A DNA stretch of 64,000 nucleotides from a virus. The stretch is from IMG/VR virus record IMGVR_UViG_3300042327_000544, positions 22,980 to 86,979 of that record; one strand, given 5' to 3'. Below are positions 51,959 through 58,158 of the stretch, piece after piece (the stretch's first letter is position 1; each line of letters starts with the position of its first letter). The notes below the pieces were generated by a model. It was given only the letters and a program-made list of their open reading frames with translations. It had not been told where the DNA came from and made no database searches. Made by a program: the position numbers and the translations under genes.

Positions 51959-52151
51959 ATCACAATTAGAAAAAGATTTAGAAATCAAAGAAAGTTTTAT
52001 AGATTTACTAAATGACATTTATCCAACTGTAAAAATCGGTTACTCAACTTTTACACCCGCCGAAATTCTAGAGTGTTGCGATCCCGTTGCGTTTGCGATT
52101 GGTTTAGTAGAACACGAAGATTATTTAGCGGAATTAGAAGATGAGACATAA
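51951..52151 (+). CDS. Hypothetical protein (66 aa)
   Basis: MSKSQLEKDLEIKESFIDL, then YSTFTPAEILECCDPVAF and HEDYLAELEDET. Helical with an acidic end, typical of conserved small phage proteins. Last gene before the operator-rich gap at 52152. Confidence 0.6.
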   Translation: MSKSQLEKDLEIKESFIDLLNDIYPTVKIGYSTFTPAEILECCDPVAFAIGLVEHEDYLAELEDET

Positions 52152-52295
52152 CTCACAATAAATAAACGGCGTGTCGGCTTGACAAAAGCTGATGCGCCCA
52201 CAAGGGTGCGGCGTCGGGCGTGTCGTTATGAAGTCGTTATAAAAAACCCTGAAATTTACGGCGTGTCGATTTGACAGACAAAACGGACATTTTGG

Positions 52296-52381
52296 TGTGA
52301 TGCTTATCACACGGCTTGAGCGTCTCACTATTTGGATTTACTGGCTAGTAATGTGAAAATGTCAGTGCGTTCGTGTATAAT
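52296..52381 (+). promoter_or_regulatory. CRP-like operator and promoter, module 3
   Basis: Exact TGTGA-TGCTTA-TCACA (52296-52311; the same bases form a GTGTGAT/ATCACAC hairpin), TGTCAG (52360-52365), -10 TATAAT (52376-52381). Centre to -10 is 72.5 bp, one turn further than most. The gap upstream (52152-52290) holds two GGCGTGTCG repeats and CCCTGAAATTT (52247-52257). Confidence 0.7.
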
Positions 52382-52415
52382 GTCTACTATAACAACAACG
52401 AAAGAAGGTCTGCCA

Positions 52416-52622
52416 ATGGCTACCAAACTATACACAATCGAAAGCCTACTTGTAGGAAAAAACTATCGCTCACGCAATCGCCACTTTTCTGGCGAAATTG
52501 TATCTGCCGAACATCGCCCAGAAATTTGGTATGGTGAAAAAACTGAAGCGTATCTAATCGAAATAAATGCGGGCGGTCTGCGAAATAAATTCGCAACAAT
52601 CGCAGTAAAGGTTGGTGAATAA
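52416..52622 (+). CDS. Hypothetical beta-rich protein (68 aa)
   Basis: MATKLYTIESLLVGKNYRS to ATIAVKVGE. Beta strands IVSAEHRPEIWYG and TEAYLIEINAGG. The chosen ATG lies 13 bases after GAAAGAAGG; upstream in-frame ATGs fall before the promoter's transcript start. Confidence 0.6.
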   Translation: MATKLYTIESLLVGKNYRSRNRHFSGEIVSAEHRPEIWYGEKTEAYLIEINAGGLRNKFATIAVKVGE

Positions 52623-52624
52623 TA

Positions 52625-52750
52625 ATGGGATACATCGAAATTTTCCGAATGGACAACGAGGGTGCTGGCTGGGTAGATTTATCCGAAGCAACGCCCGATG
52701 AATTATTCAACATCGAATTAGGATTACTAGAGGAAGGTGCGTTCGAATGA
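52625..52750 (+). CDS. Hypothetical protein (41 aa)
   Basis: MGYIEIFRMDNEGAGWVDL then ATPDELFNIELGLLEEG. Starts two bases after the previous stop; overlaps the next gene by ATGA. Short but well coupled. Confidence 0.52.
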   Translation: MGYIEIFRMDNEGAGWVDLSEATPDELFNIELGLLEEGAFE

Positions 52751-52872
52751 ACTTAGACGAATTCAAAAAACACGTGTTAGAAACACGTCAAGCAAGCAAG
52801 GCAGAAGCCTTGTCAGTGCTATCTGCTACAATTACAAAATCAACAAACGAAAGGGAAAACCTAAATGGGTAG
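52747..52872 (+). CDS. Hypothetical protein with embedded promoter cassette (41 aa)
   Basis: MNLDEFKKHVLETRQASKAE, then ALSVLSATITKSTNEREN. The last 20 codons are the promoter and leader of the next gene: TTG TCA GTG is the TGTCAG box, GCT ACA ATT the -10, AAC GAA AGG the ribosome site. An inverted repeat ACGTGTT-AGA-AACACGT lies at 52772-52788. Confidence 0.5.
   Translation: MNLDEFKKHVLETRQASKAEALSVLSATITKSTNERENLNG
52811..52832 (+). promoter_or_regulatory. TGTCAG promoter embedded in a gene, module 4
   Basis: TGTCAG (52811-52816), N10 ending TGC, TACAAT (52827-52832), leader CAACAAACGAAAGG, start at 52865. No CRP-like operator nearby. Confidence 0.65.
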
Positions 52873-53011
52873 AATGAAAGAATTATACACTCAGATTTTA
52901 GAGTGTGATACCTGCTACGGAAATGGCTGGCTATACTACGGAGATGAAAATACTTATGATGTAGAGGCTTGCCAATGTAATCCGCTCAGTTTTTTTCAGG
53001 AGAATAAATAA
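52865..53011 (+). CDS. Small zinc-finger-like protein (48 aa)
   Basis: MGRMKELYTQILECDTCYGN ... ACQCNPLSFF: CxxC and CxC pairs spaced ~23 residues, like half a DnaJ-type zinc site. Ends one base before the next ATG. Confidence 0.58.
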   Translation: MGRMKELYTQILECDTCYGNGWLYYGDENTYDVEACQCNPLSFFQENK

Positions 53012-53140
53012 ATGAGCGAAATTGCTGGAATGTGGATTTGCGATAATTGCGATACTCTCGCCGTTGTGTCAGTGGAAACTGATACAATACTAATAACACA
53101 ATGTAAATGTATAACTAACGAAAGGGAAACTAATGTATAA
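53012..53140 (+). CDS. Zinc-ribbon protein with embedded promoter cassette (42 aa)
   Basis: MSEIAGMWICDNCDTLAVV with a CxxC pair and a later CKC. From residue 19 (VSVETDTI .. TNERE) the codons double as the promoter and leader of the gene at 53133. Overlaps it by 8 bases. Confidence 0.52.
   Translation: MSEIAGMWICDNCDTLAVVSVETDTILITQCKCITNERETNV
53067..53088 (+). promoter_or_regulatory. TGTCAG promoter embedded in a gene, module 5
   Basis: TGTCAG (53067-53072), N10, TACAAT (53083-53088), leader CTAACGAAAGGG before ATG 53133. Read as VSV..DTI..NER in the host gene. Confidence 0.65.
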
Positions 53141-53336
53141 AATAACTTGCGCCTATGATAGCAACGCTCCCCACTGGTCTGCCGAATACGAAAACGAATA
53201 TGGTGCGTGGGAAAACTTTTTCTTATTCACCGACTGGGGAATGGCTAACGAATACTCAACTGTAAATCTATACACGCCGACTGGCAAATGCTATACAAAA
53301 GTTTTCTATCGTAGTGGAATGGTGGCAGTAAAATGA
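53133..53336 (+). CDS. Hypothetical protein (67 aa)
   Basis: Aromatic-rich beta protein: ITCAYDSNAPHWSAEYENE, WENFFLFTDWGMANEY, LYTPTGKCYTKVFYRSG. ATGA coupling to the next gene. Family not recognised. Confidence 0.6.
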   Translation: MYKITCAYDSNAPHWSAEYENEYGAWENFFLFTDWGMANEYSTVNLYTPTGKCYTKVFYRSGMVAVK

Positions 53337-53524
53337 TGACCCGTAAAGATTATGTTGCAACCGCAGAAATTCTAAAGTATGCAAGCAATAAAATTCACCC
53401 CGCTGTTTTTTCTAAAATTGTAAATGATTTCGCTGAAATGTTTGCGATTGATAATGAAAGATTTGATGTAAAACGATTTCACGAAGCGAGTGGATATAAT
53501 GTTCCTAACTTCACTTCAAGATAA
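53333..53524 (+). CDS. Hypothetical helical protein (63 aa)
   Basis: MMTRKDYVATAEILKYASN, KIVNDFAEMFAIDNERFD, VKRFHEASGYN. This helix pattern recurs in small proteins of many actinophages, but I cannot name a function. Confidence 0.65.
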   Translation: MMTRKDYVATAEILKYASNKIHPAVFSKIVNDFAEMFAIDNERFDVKRFHEASGYNVPNFTSR

Positions 53525-53630
53525 AGTAAAACGCATTCAGGAATTGCGTCGCAGTAATGCGGCGCAACCTGTTCGCAATAAAAAAAAATACACACGCAAA
53601 ATAAAACATAAAAATAAATTCGATCAATAA
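53499..53630 (+). CDS. Highly basic 43-aa protein
   Basis: MFLTSLQDKVKRIQELRR followed by a Lys/Arg/Asn-rich tail (KKKYTRKIKHKNKFDQ). Overlaps the previous gene by 26 bases in another frame. Likely binds nucleic acid if expressed. Confidence 0.42.
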   Translation: MFLTSLQDKVKRIQELRRSNAAQPVRNKKKYTRKIKHKNKFDQ

Positions 53631-53637
53631 AATTAAT

Positions 53638-53667
53638 TTGTCGACAAAGCGCCCGCAAAGCTGCGGG
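53638..53667 (+). repeat. TTGTCGACAA / CCCGCA palindromic repeat, copy 1
   Basis: TTGTCGACAA (53638-53647) then CCCGCA-AAGC-TGCGGG (53652-53667), followed by GGGCGTGTCG. Same arrangement at 56741 and 58050. May be a terminator or protein site. Confidence 0.7.
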
Positions 53668-53687
53668 GTCGGGCGTGTCGTTAAGAC

Positions 53688-53752
53688 TGTGATCAAAATC
53701 ACCCTGGAAATTTGCGGCAGGATTGGAATATGTCGGTCCATTCTGCTATACT
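53688..53752 (+). promoter_or_regulatory. CRP-like operator and promoter, module 6
   Basis: TGTGA-TCAAAA-TCACC (53688-53703, one mismatch) merges with CCCTGGAAATTT (53702-53713); TGTCGG (53731-53736) and TGC-TATACT (-10 53747-53752) follow. Centre to -10 is 51.5 bp. Confidence 0.66.
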
Positions 53753-53780
53753 TACAACCTTACCAACGAAAGGCCAACTA

Positions 53781-54500
53781 ATGAAATTGAAACGATCTAA
53801 TGATAGAAAGGTGGCTAACCTTGTCACAAAAAATGGAAAGCAAGCCGCAATTGCGAACACGTTCGGGCTCCCTGCAGGAAAAGATTATTCATGCCCTGGT
53901 GCCACTAGTATTTGTGAGAGTGTTTGCTACGCAGGAAAATTGGAAAAACTCTTCAAGGGAGTAAAAACTAATCTGCTACACAATTGGGAATTGCTACGCA
54001 ATGCCGATATGGAAACAATGTATCAATTGCTAAATGAAATGATTATTGATTTCAAGGCTGATTGTGTAAAGAAAGACGCCCCTATGCTATTCCGTATCCA
54101 CTGGGACGGAGACTTCTTCAATGATTTCTATACTTATGCCTGGAAGAATGTAATCAATGAGCACACCGATGTTCAATTCTGGGTTTATACACGTGTAAAG
54201 TCTGCAGCGCTTATTCTAAAGGATGTATCTAATTTATCTCTTTACTATTCCACCGACGATGAGAATAAAGAAATTGGCCACGAACTAAAAGTAAATGAGG
54301 GAATTCGCCTTGCATACTTAGGGAAGACATTCGCCGTCACCGAAAGCACAATGAAAGAATTGACTGGTAAGCCTGGCGCTAAGTGTCCAGAGAATATGAA
54401 ATCAATTCCACTTATTAGCAATGCAGGGTCCGCTTGTGTGTCTTGTGGATTGTGTGTCTACGGTAAAGCAGATATTAGATTTTCTGCGAGTAAAAAATAA
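53781..54500 (+). CDS. Gp88-like protein
   Basis: 239 residues from MKLKRSNDRKVANLVTKNG, placed right after the ACGAAAGG leader. The family signature includes YSCPGATSICESVCYAGKL, FRIHWDGDFFNDFYTYAW, FWVYTRVKSAALIL and the Cys-rich end GSACVSCGLCVYGKADI. At least seven cysteines could hold a metal or Fe-S cluster. Widespread in actinophages (Pfam gene product 88); molecular role not known. Confidence 0.82.
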   Translation: MKLKRSNDRKVANLVTKNGKQAAIANTFGLPAGKDYSCPGATSICESVCYAGKLEKLFKGVKTNLLHNWELLRNADMETMYQLLNEMIIDFKADCVKKDAPMLFRIHWDGDFFNDFYTYAWKNVINEHTDVQFWVYTRVKSAALILKDVSNLSLYYSTDDENKEIGHELKVNEGIRLAYLGKTFAVTESTMKELTGKPGAKCPENMKSIPLISNAGSACVSCGLCVYGKADIRFSASKK

Positions 54501-54598
54501 TGGCAGATCTATTAGGTGCCATGATAGGTGGCGGATTAATGGCTGTACTTTTTTTGCCCGTCCCTATAATAATTTGGATGATATTTAAAAGCATGTAG
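54500..54598 (+). CDS. Tiny membrane protein (32 aa)
   Basis: MADLLGAMIGGGLMAVLF then LPVPIIIWMIFKSM: a Gly-rich and a Pro-broken hydrophobic stretch. TAATG overlap with the Gp88-like gene. Confidence 0.55.
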   Translation: MADLLGAMIGGGLMAVLFLPVPIIIWMIFKSM

Positions 54599-54645
54599 CG
54601 GCGTGTCGGCTTGACAAGATCAAGCTGGCCCGCAAAGGTGGCGGC

Positions 54646-54675
54646 TTATCCACAGGTTTACGGCAGTTATCCACA
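54646..54675 (+). other. Pair of perfect DnaA boxes
   Basis: TTATCCACA at 54646-54654 and 54667-54675, direct repeats 21 bp apart (two helical turns). They lie between GGCGTGTCG repeats and the operator of module 7. Might bind host DnaA as regulator. Confidence 0.5.
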
Positions 54676-54687
54676 ACCCCCCGAAAA

Positions 54688-54758
54688 TGTGAGTATTATC
54701 ACAAAAGCTGCGACACGCCGAGGATGGATTAGGTAATGTCAGTGGCTAATGGTAAAAT
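54688..54758 (+). promoter_or_regulatory. CRP-like operator and promoter, module 7
   Basis: Exact TGTGA-GTATTA-TCACA (54688-54703), TGTCAG (54737-54742), TAAAAT (54753-54758). Centre to -10 is 57.5 bp, the one spacing off the helical series. ACGAAAGG leader to ATG 54788. Confidence 0.7.
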
Positions 54759-54787
54759 ACTCTTATTCCAACAACGAAAGGTAACAA

Positions 54788-55012
54788 ATGTCTAATCTAA
54801 TCAAAGTTCCACACACAGTAGTATTCGAGGCTATTATTGACTTGGATAAAATTCCTGCAAATTTATTGCCACGACTAATTGCTCTTAGCGAAACAGATTT
54901 ACTTACTATGTGCAAGGAAGCAACAGTAAATGCTATTAGCGAAAGTAAATTCTTACAAATTGCTAATGAAAATAATTCTTGGGCAGAAGTAACTATCAAG
55001 GGAGATAACTAA
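54788..55012 (+). CDS. Hypothetical protein (74 aa)
   Basis: MSNLIKVPHTVVFEAIIDL, KIPANLLPRLIALSETD, SWAEVTIKGDN. Alpha/beta, soluble. Two bases before the next gene. Confidence 0.62.
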   Translation: MSNLIKVPHTVVFEAIIDLDKIPANLLPRLIALSETDLLTMCKEATVNAISESKFLQIANENNSWAEVTIKGDN

Positions 55013-55014
55013 TA

Positions 55015-55281
55015 ATGGGATACAACACAGCGTTAGATTTAGCAGACTTAGATTTAGAACAAGGTATTGCTATTCACTTACAAGGTAATCATTACCCACC
55101 CGTTCCGTTATCTATGGTGCAACCTTGCATAGATGCAATAGATGCTTACTATGATGAGGACTATAATAAACTAATCGAAATGCCTGAAGGCGTATCGTAT
55201 CGTGGAGAAAAGTTTGCACCCGCCTCCGCTATTATCGAACAACACCACCTAGACGCTTGGCTACCTGAGAGCGAATACTGA
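55015..55281 (+). CDS. Hypothetical acidic protein (88 aa)
   Basis: MGYNTALDLADLDLEQGIA, then VQPCIDAIDAYYDEDYN and GEKFAPASAIIEQHHLD. Acidic; second gene of the module. No family recognised. Confidence 0.62.
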   Translation: MGYNTALDLADLDLEQGIAIHLQGNHYPPVPLSMVQPCIDAIDAYYDEDYNKLIEMPEGVSYRGEKFAPASAIIEQHHLDAWLPESEY

Positions 55282-55293
55282 GATCAAAACTAG

Positions 55294-55315
55294 GCGTGTG
55301 AGTTATCTCACACGC
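55294..55315 (+). terminator. Perfect hairpin overlapping the operator
   Basis: GCGTGTGAG-TTAT-CTCACACGC, a 9-bp perfect stem 12 bases beyond the stop at 55281. It contains the exact operator TGTGA-GTTATC-TCACA (55297-55312). No T run, so an operator or an RNA hairpin or both. Confidence 0.5.
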
Positions 55316-55371
55316 TTGGTATCTCGCATAATGAGATTGGGGTAGAAAATGTCAGACCCCTTTGCTATAAT
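55297..55371 (+). promoter_or_regulatory. CRP-like operator and promoter, module 8
   Basis: Exact operator (55297-55312), TGTCAG (55350-55355), TGC-TATAAT (-10 55366-55371). Centre to -10 is 61.5 bp. AAGAAAGGA leader to ATG 55398. Confidence 0.72.
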
Positions 55372-55397
55372 AAGACCCTAACAAGAAAGGAAGCAAA

Positions 55398-55571
55398 ATG
55401 ACAATAGATAACAAAGTCTATCAGGTCGGTGATTTATTCACTACCCTGAAGTCTAAAGAAACAGGCGTAATCAAAGAGATTATTCCTAACTCATCTGGCT
55501 CGGTGAGAGTTCGTCTGGAAACAGACAACGGAGAACGCTGGACAACAGTTCTAGCCGATAACCTAGCCTAA
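55398..55571 (+). CDS. Small SH3/KOW-like protein A (57 aa)
   Basis: MTIDNKVYQVGDLFTTLKS, TGVIKEIIPNSSG, RLETDNGERWTTV. A five-strand outline like a KOW/SH3 barrel. Paralogous to 56221-56403 (KGDVFTTGKSGITGTIEEI). May bind nucleic acid or protein. Confidence 0.6.
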   Translation: MTIDNKVYQVGDLFTTLKSKETGVIKEIIPNSSGSVRVRLETDNGERWTTVLADNLA

Positions 55572-55651
55572 TCACCTAGCGAAACAGGGGCAGTTTAGAG
55601 AGTGTTCTCGCCCAATGTCGTAAGTAAGAACTCTCCACCTTCGGGTGGAAA

Positions 55652-55673
55652 TGTCAGACCCCCCTGCTATACT
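55652..55673 (+). promoter_or_regulatory. TGTCAG promoter, module 9
   Basis: TGTCAG (55652-55657), TGC-TATACT (-10 55668-55673), CCAACGAAAGGA leader, ATG 55702. Preceded by a TCCACC-TTCG-GGTGGA hairpin (55634-55649). No CRP-like operator found. Confidence 0.66.
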
Positions 55674-55701
55674 AATCAACCAACCAACGAAAGGAAATAC
55701 A

Positions 55702-56118
55702 ATGAGCAGACAAATCACAGTAAAGGTAGCAACAAGCAAAGTAATCAAGGCACTAGAGGCTCGTCTAGCAACGCTAGAAAACGATTACAACACACAGACC
55801 GCAAAGGAAGCAAAGTTCGGCAAAGCGCAAGAAGCGTGGCGCAAGGAAATCGGCAAGTGGGCTATTGCTAACTTCTCAAAGGCTGAGAACCTTCGCACAA
55901 ACTATCGTCAATGGAACAACACTCTCAATGTTGATTTTGACATCATCACAAAAGATGGAAGTTTTCCTGCTGAACCTGAAAAGGATTTTGAGGTTATCCA
56001 TCAGCACCAGTATCGTGAGATGAAAGAGGACATTACAAATGCTCTCACAATTCTCAAGATGACAGATGAGGAAACAGTAAATGCTTCCACAATGAAGCAG
56101 ATTGCTAAGTATCTCTAA
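55702..56118 (+). CDS. Coiled-coil hypothetical protein (138 aa)
   Basis: MSRQITVKVATSKVIKALE, LATLENDYNTQTAKEAKFG, helical and Lys/Glu-rich, then EKDFEVIHQHQYREMKED. ATG chosen after the ACGAAAGGA leader; upstream codons lie in the promoter. Possibly binds DNA or a host protein. Confidence 0.65.
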   Translation: MSRQITVKVATSKVIKALEARLATLENDYNTQTAKEAKFGKAQEAWRKEIGKWAIANFSKAENLRTNYRQWNNTLNVDFDIITKDGSFPAEPEKDFEVIHQHQYREMKEDITNALTILKMTDEETVNASTMKQIAKYL

Positions 56119-56183
56119 ATAGGTTTTGGGGGGTTAGCACACAAAGTCTAGACACCTAAACCCAAACAACCTGAGTAAGTTGC

Positions 56184-56189
56184 TAAACT
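56184..56189 (+). promoter_or_regulatory. Weak variant promoter
   Basis: TGC-TAAACT before the ACCGAAAGGA leader of the gene at 56221; the TGTCAG box is degenerate. The region 56119-56180 can fold into a long imperfect hairpin (AGGTTTTGGG with CCCAAACAACCT). Confidence 0.35.
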
Positions 56190-56220
56190 GCTCACCAACC
56201 AACTACCGAAAGGAAATAAA

Positions 56221-56403
56221 ATGTCACCAATTCTAGATACCGCTAAGGGTCGCTTCTACCGCAAGGGAGATGTATTCACAACTGGCAAATCAGGAATTAC
56301 TGGCACTATCGAGGAAATCATTTCTATCCGTCCAACTCTAACTAAACTTGGATTGAATACAGAAAATGGTCTTCGCTGGGCAATGGTAAAAATCGGCGCA
56401 TAA
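56221..56403 (+). CDS. Small SH3/KOW-like protein B (60 aa)
   Basis: MSPILDTAKGRFYRKGDVF, TTGKSGITGTIEEI, NTENGLRWAMVKIG. Aligns over its length with the product of 55398-55571; a local duplication. Confidence 0.62.
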   Translation: MSPILDTAKGRFYRKGDVFTTGKSGITGTIEEIISIRPTLTKLGLNTENGLRWAMVKIGA

Positions 56404-56415
56404 TCTTATGGGGGC

Positions 56416-56445
56416 TAGACAAAAGCTAGCCCCCAATGTTATACT
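56416..56445 (+). promoter_or_regulatory. Promoter with normal -35 for the gene at 56473
   Basis: TAGACA (56416-56421), 18-bp spacer, TATACT (56440-56445), then AAAGAAAGA. Overlaps a GGGGGCTAG/CTAGCCCCC stem that may terminate the upstream gene. Confidence 0.45.
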
Positions 56446-56472
56446 TCTTATCCCTACTAAAGAAAGACCAAA

Positions 56473-56700
56473 ATGAAAAATCGTTATCGTGTAGAAATCT
56501 ATGACGCAAACAAGATGAATGATGTAACTATTTATTCAGAGCAAGGTGTAGATAGAGATTATCTAACTGAATTAGTTTTTTCTAATTTGCGAAAGTTTCA
56601 CGGAAGAGTAAATGCTTACGTGTATGACAATGTAAAAAAGAAAAAGGTTACAGCAATGTTTCTTGATGAAAGTATAACTAAAAAGTTTCAAGCAAATTAA
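56473..56700 (+). CDS. Hypothetical basic protein (75 aa)
   Basis: MKNRYRVEIYDANKMNDVT, ELVFSNLRKFHGRVNAY, VYDNVKKKKVTAMFLDES. Beta-alpha-beta outline with basic surface. Followed by a strong hairpin at 56706. Confidence 0.62.
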   Translation: MKNRYRVEIYDANKMNDVTIYSEQGVDRDYLTELVFSNLRKFHGRVNAYVYDNVKKKKVTAMFLDESITKKFQAN

Positions 56701-56705
56701 AAGTT

Positions 56706-56732
56706 GGGGCGGGATCAATCCGAAATCCCGCC
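56706..56732 (+). terminator. Terminator-like hairpin
   Basis: GGGCGGGAT / ATCCCGCCC, a perfect 9-bp stem, 6 bases after the stop at 56700 and followed by TATCTATTT. Confidence 0.65.
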
Positions 56733-56740
56733 CTATCTAT

Positions 56741-56778
56741 TTGTCGACAATGCCCGCAAGGGTGCGGGGTTATCCACA
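56741..56778 (+). repeat. TTGTCGACAA / CCCGCA repeat, copy 2, with DnaA box
   Basis: TTGTCGACAA (56741-56750), CCCGCA-AGGG-TGCGGG (56753-56768), then TTATCCACA (56770-56778), which pairs with a CTGTGGA downstream in a long hairpin. Confidence 0.7.
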
Positions 56779-56802
56779 GCCTTACGGCTACCTGTGGAAA
56801 AA

Positions 56803-56889
56803 CCCTGAAAATTTGTGAGAATGATCACACCGCCCAATTCGGACATATTGTATCTAACCATTGATAATGTCAGACCCACCTGTTATAAT
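56803..56889 (+). promoter_or_regulatory. CRP-like operator and promoter, module 10
   Basis: CCCTGAAAATTT (56803-56814) runs into the exact operator TGTGA-GAATGA-TCACA (56814-56829); TGTCAG (56868-56873) and TGT-TATAAT (-10 56884-56889) follow. Centre to -10 is 62.5 bp. ACGAAAGG leader to the DUF932-like gene. Confidence 0.74.
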
Positions 56890-56918
56890 GAATCTAACAA
56901 ACAAACGAAAGGTAAAAA

Positions 56919-57926
56919 ATGGCTCATAATCTCGAAGTCGAAAATGGCGAAGTTGCTTTCGCTCTCCGTGGCGCTCCTGCTTGGCACAACCTTGCAAACC
57001 GCATCTTTACAAAAGATGAGGAAGTCACAACTCAAACAATGCTTGACGAAGCAAAACTTTCCAACTGGAATGTTCGCTTGTCTCCACTAACTGACCACAT
57101 TTCAGAATCTTGGAATGATGTATCTCAGGCATCTCTTGTCATTCGTGACAACCCATTCAATAAGGGAATCGATGTTCTCGCAACTGTTGGTAAGCGTTAC
57201 AAGCCTGTGCAGAATGAAGAACTATTCGCATTTGCTGATGCAATTCACGATGCCAATGCTGATTGCCGTTGGGAATCTGCTGGCTCACTAAAAAAGGGTA
57301 AAGTAGTTTTCGGCACTGTCGATATTCCCCGCACAATGGTATTAGACCCACAAGGCGCTAATGACCAAACTAAATTATATCTAATCGTATGGACATCACA
57401 CGATGGCTCTGTTGCTGTTCAAGCAGCCGTTACACCTGTTCGTGTTGTGTGCCAAAACACGCTAAACCTTGCAATGAAGAATGCTAAGCAATCTTTCAAG
57501 ATTCGCCACACGCAATCTGTTGAAGGTCGCATTCAAGTTGCTCGTGAAACTCTTGGGCTTGCTCTTGGATACTTTGATGAATTCGAAGTTCAAGCAAAAG
57601 CGCTTTACTCACAAGCAATCACTGATGCTGAATTCTCTAAGTTGATTCAGACAATCTATCCTAAGCCAGATAAAGATGCAGCGAAGGTTGCTCTTACTAA
57701 GTGGGAAAATAAAGTTGTCCTAATCGATGACCTTTATCATAACTCACCAACTAACGCTACAATCAAGGGAACTAAGTGGGGTGCGTTCAATGCACTAACT
57801 GAGCGCCTTGATTACTATCGTTCAGGTCGTGGCAATTCTGAAACACTAATGGCTGGTGCATCAGGCTTTGACCCAATTCTAACTGCTGAAAAAAATAAGT
57901 TGTATCGAATGGTTGCAACTTTCTAA
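56919..57926 (+). CDS. DUF932 / TIGR03299-like protein
   Basis: 335 residues. RGAPAWHNLANRIFTKDEE, VLATVGKRYKPVQNEELF, KGKVVFGTVDIPRT, VTPVRVVCQNTLNLAMKN and LGLALGYFDEFEVQAKALY are the family's ordered motifs. Common in actinophages and plasmids, near replication or recombination genes; exact role unproved. Strong ACGAAAGG start. Confidence 0.85.
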   Translation: MAHNLEVENGEVAFALRGAPAWHNLANRIFTKDEEVTTQTMLDEAKLSNWNVRLSPLTDHISESWNDVSQASLVIRDNPFNKGIDVLATVGKRYKPVQNEELFAFADAIHDANADCRWESAGSLKKGKVVFGTVDIPRTMVLDPQGANDQTKLYLIVWTSHDGSVAVQAAVTPVRVVCQNTLNLAMKNAKQSFKIRHTQSVEGRIQVARETLGLALGYFDEFEVQAKALYSQAITDAEFSKLIQTIYPKPDKDAAKVALTKWENKVVLIDDLYHNSPTNATIKGTKWGAFNALTERLDYYRSGRGNSETLMAGASGFDPILTAEKNKLYRMVATF

Positions 57927-57965
57927 ATAAAAAAAATCCTAGGCAAGATTTAAAACTGCCTGCAA

Positions 57966-58039
57966 GATCTCTTAGCTCAGTTGGTTAGAGCGCTACCCTG
58001 TCACGGTAGAGGTCACGGGTTCAAGTCCCGTAGGGGTCG
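57966..58039 (+). tRNA. tRNA-Asp (anticodon GTC)
   Basis: 74 bases with a full cloverleaf: acceptor GATCTCT/AGGGGTC (two G-U pairs), D-arm GCTCAGTTGGTTAGAGC, anticodon arm CTACC-CTGTCAC-GGTAG, variable loop of five, T-arm ACGGG-TTCAAGT-CCCGT, discriminator G. No encoded CCA. May offset codon bias between phage and host. Confidence 0.96.
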
Positions 58040-58049
58040 CTAAATAGAT

Positions 58050-58077
58050 TTGTCGACAATGCCCGCAGTATTGCGGG
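58050..58077 (+). repeat. TTGTCGACAA / CCCGCA repeat, copy 3
   Basis: TTGTCGACAA (58050-58059) and CCCGCA-GTAT-TGCGGG (58062-58077), 10 bases after the tRNA. May end tRNA transcription. The operator of module 11 begins at its last base. Confidence 0.7.
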
Positions 58078-58152
58078 TGTGATTTTAATCATACGGGGAT
58101 CGTAAAAAATTCCCTGGAAAAGCTAGTAAATGTCAGTGGGGTCCGCTATAAT
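58078..58152 (+). promoter_or_regulatory. CRP-like operator and leaderless promoter, module 11
   Basis: TGTGA-TTTTAA-TCATA (58078-58093, one mismatch), CCCTGGAAAA (58112-58121), TGTCAG (58131-58136), TATAAT (58147-58152). Centre to -10 is 61.5 bp. The ATG at 58159 falls where transcription should start. Confidence 0.68.
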
Positions 58153-58158
58153 ACTCGC

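Noticed and set aside
55602-55871. ORF MFSPNVVSKNSPPSG.. over the promoter of module 9
   Set aside because: Overlaps the coding start of 55702-56118 in another frame, reads as Lys/Gln/Arg low complexity and lacks a ribosome site.
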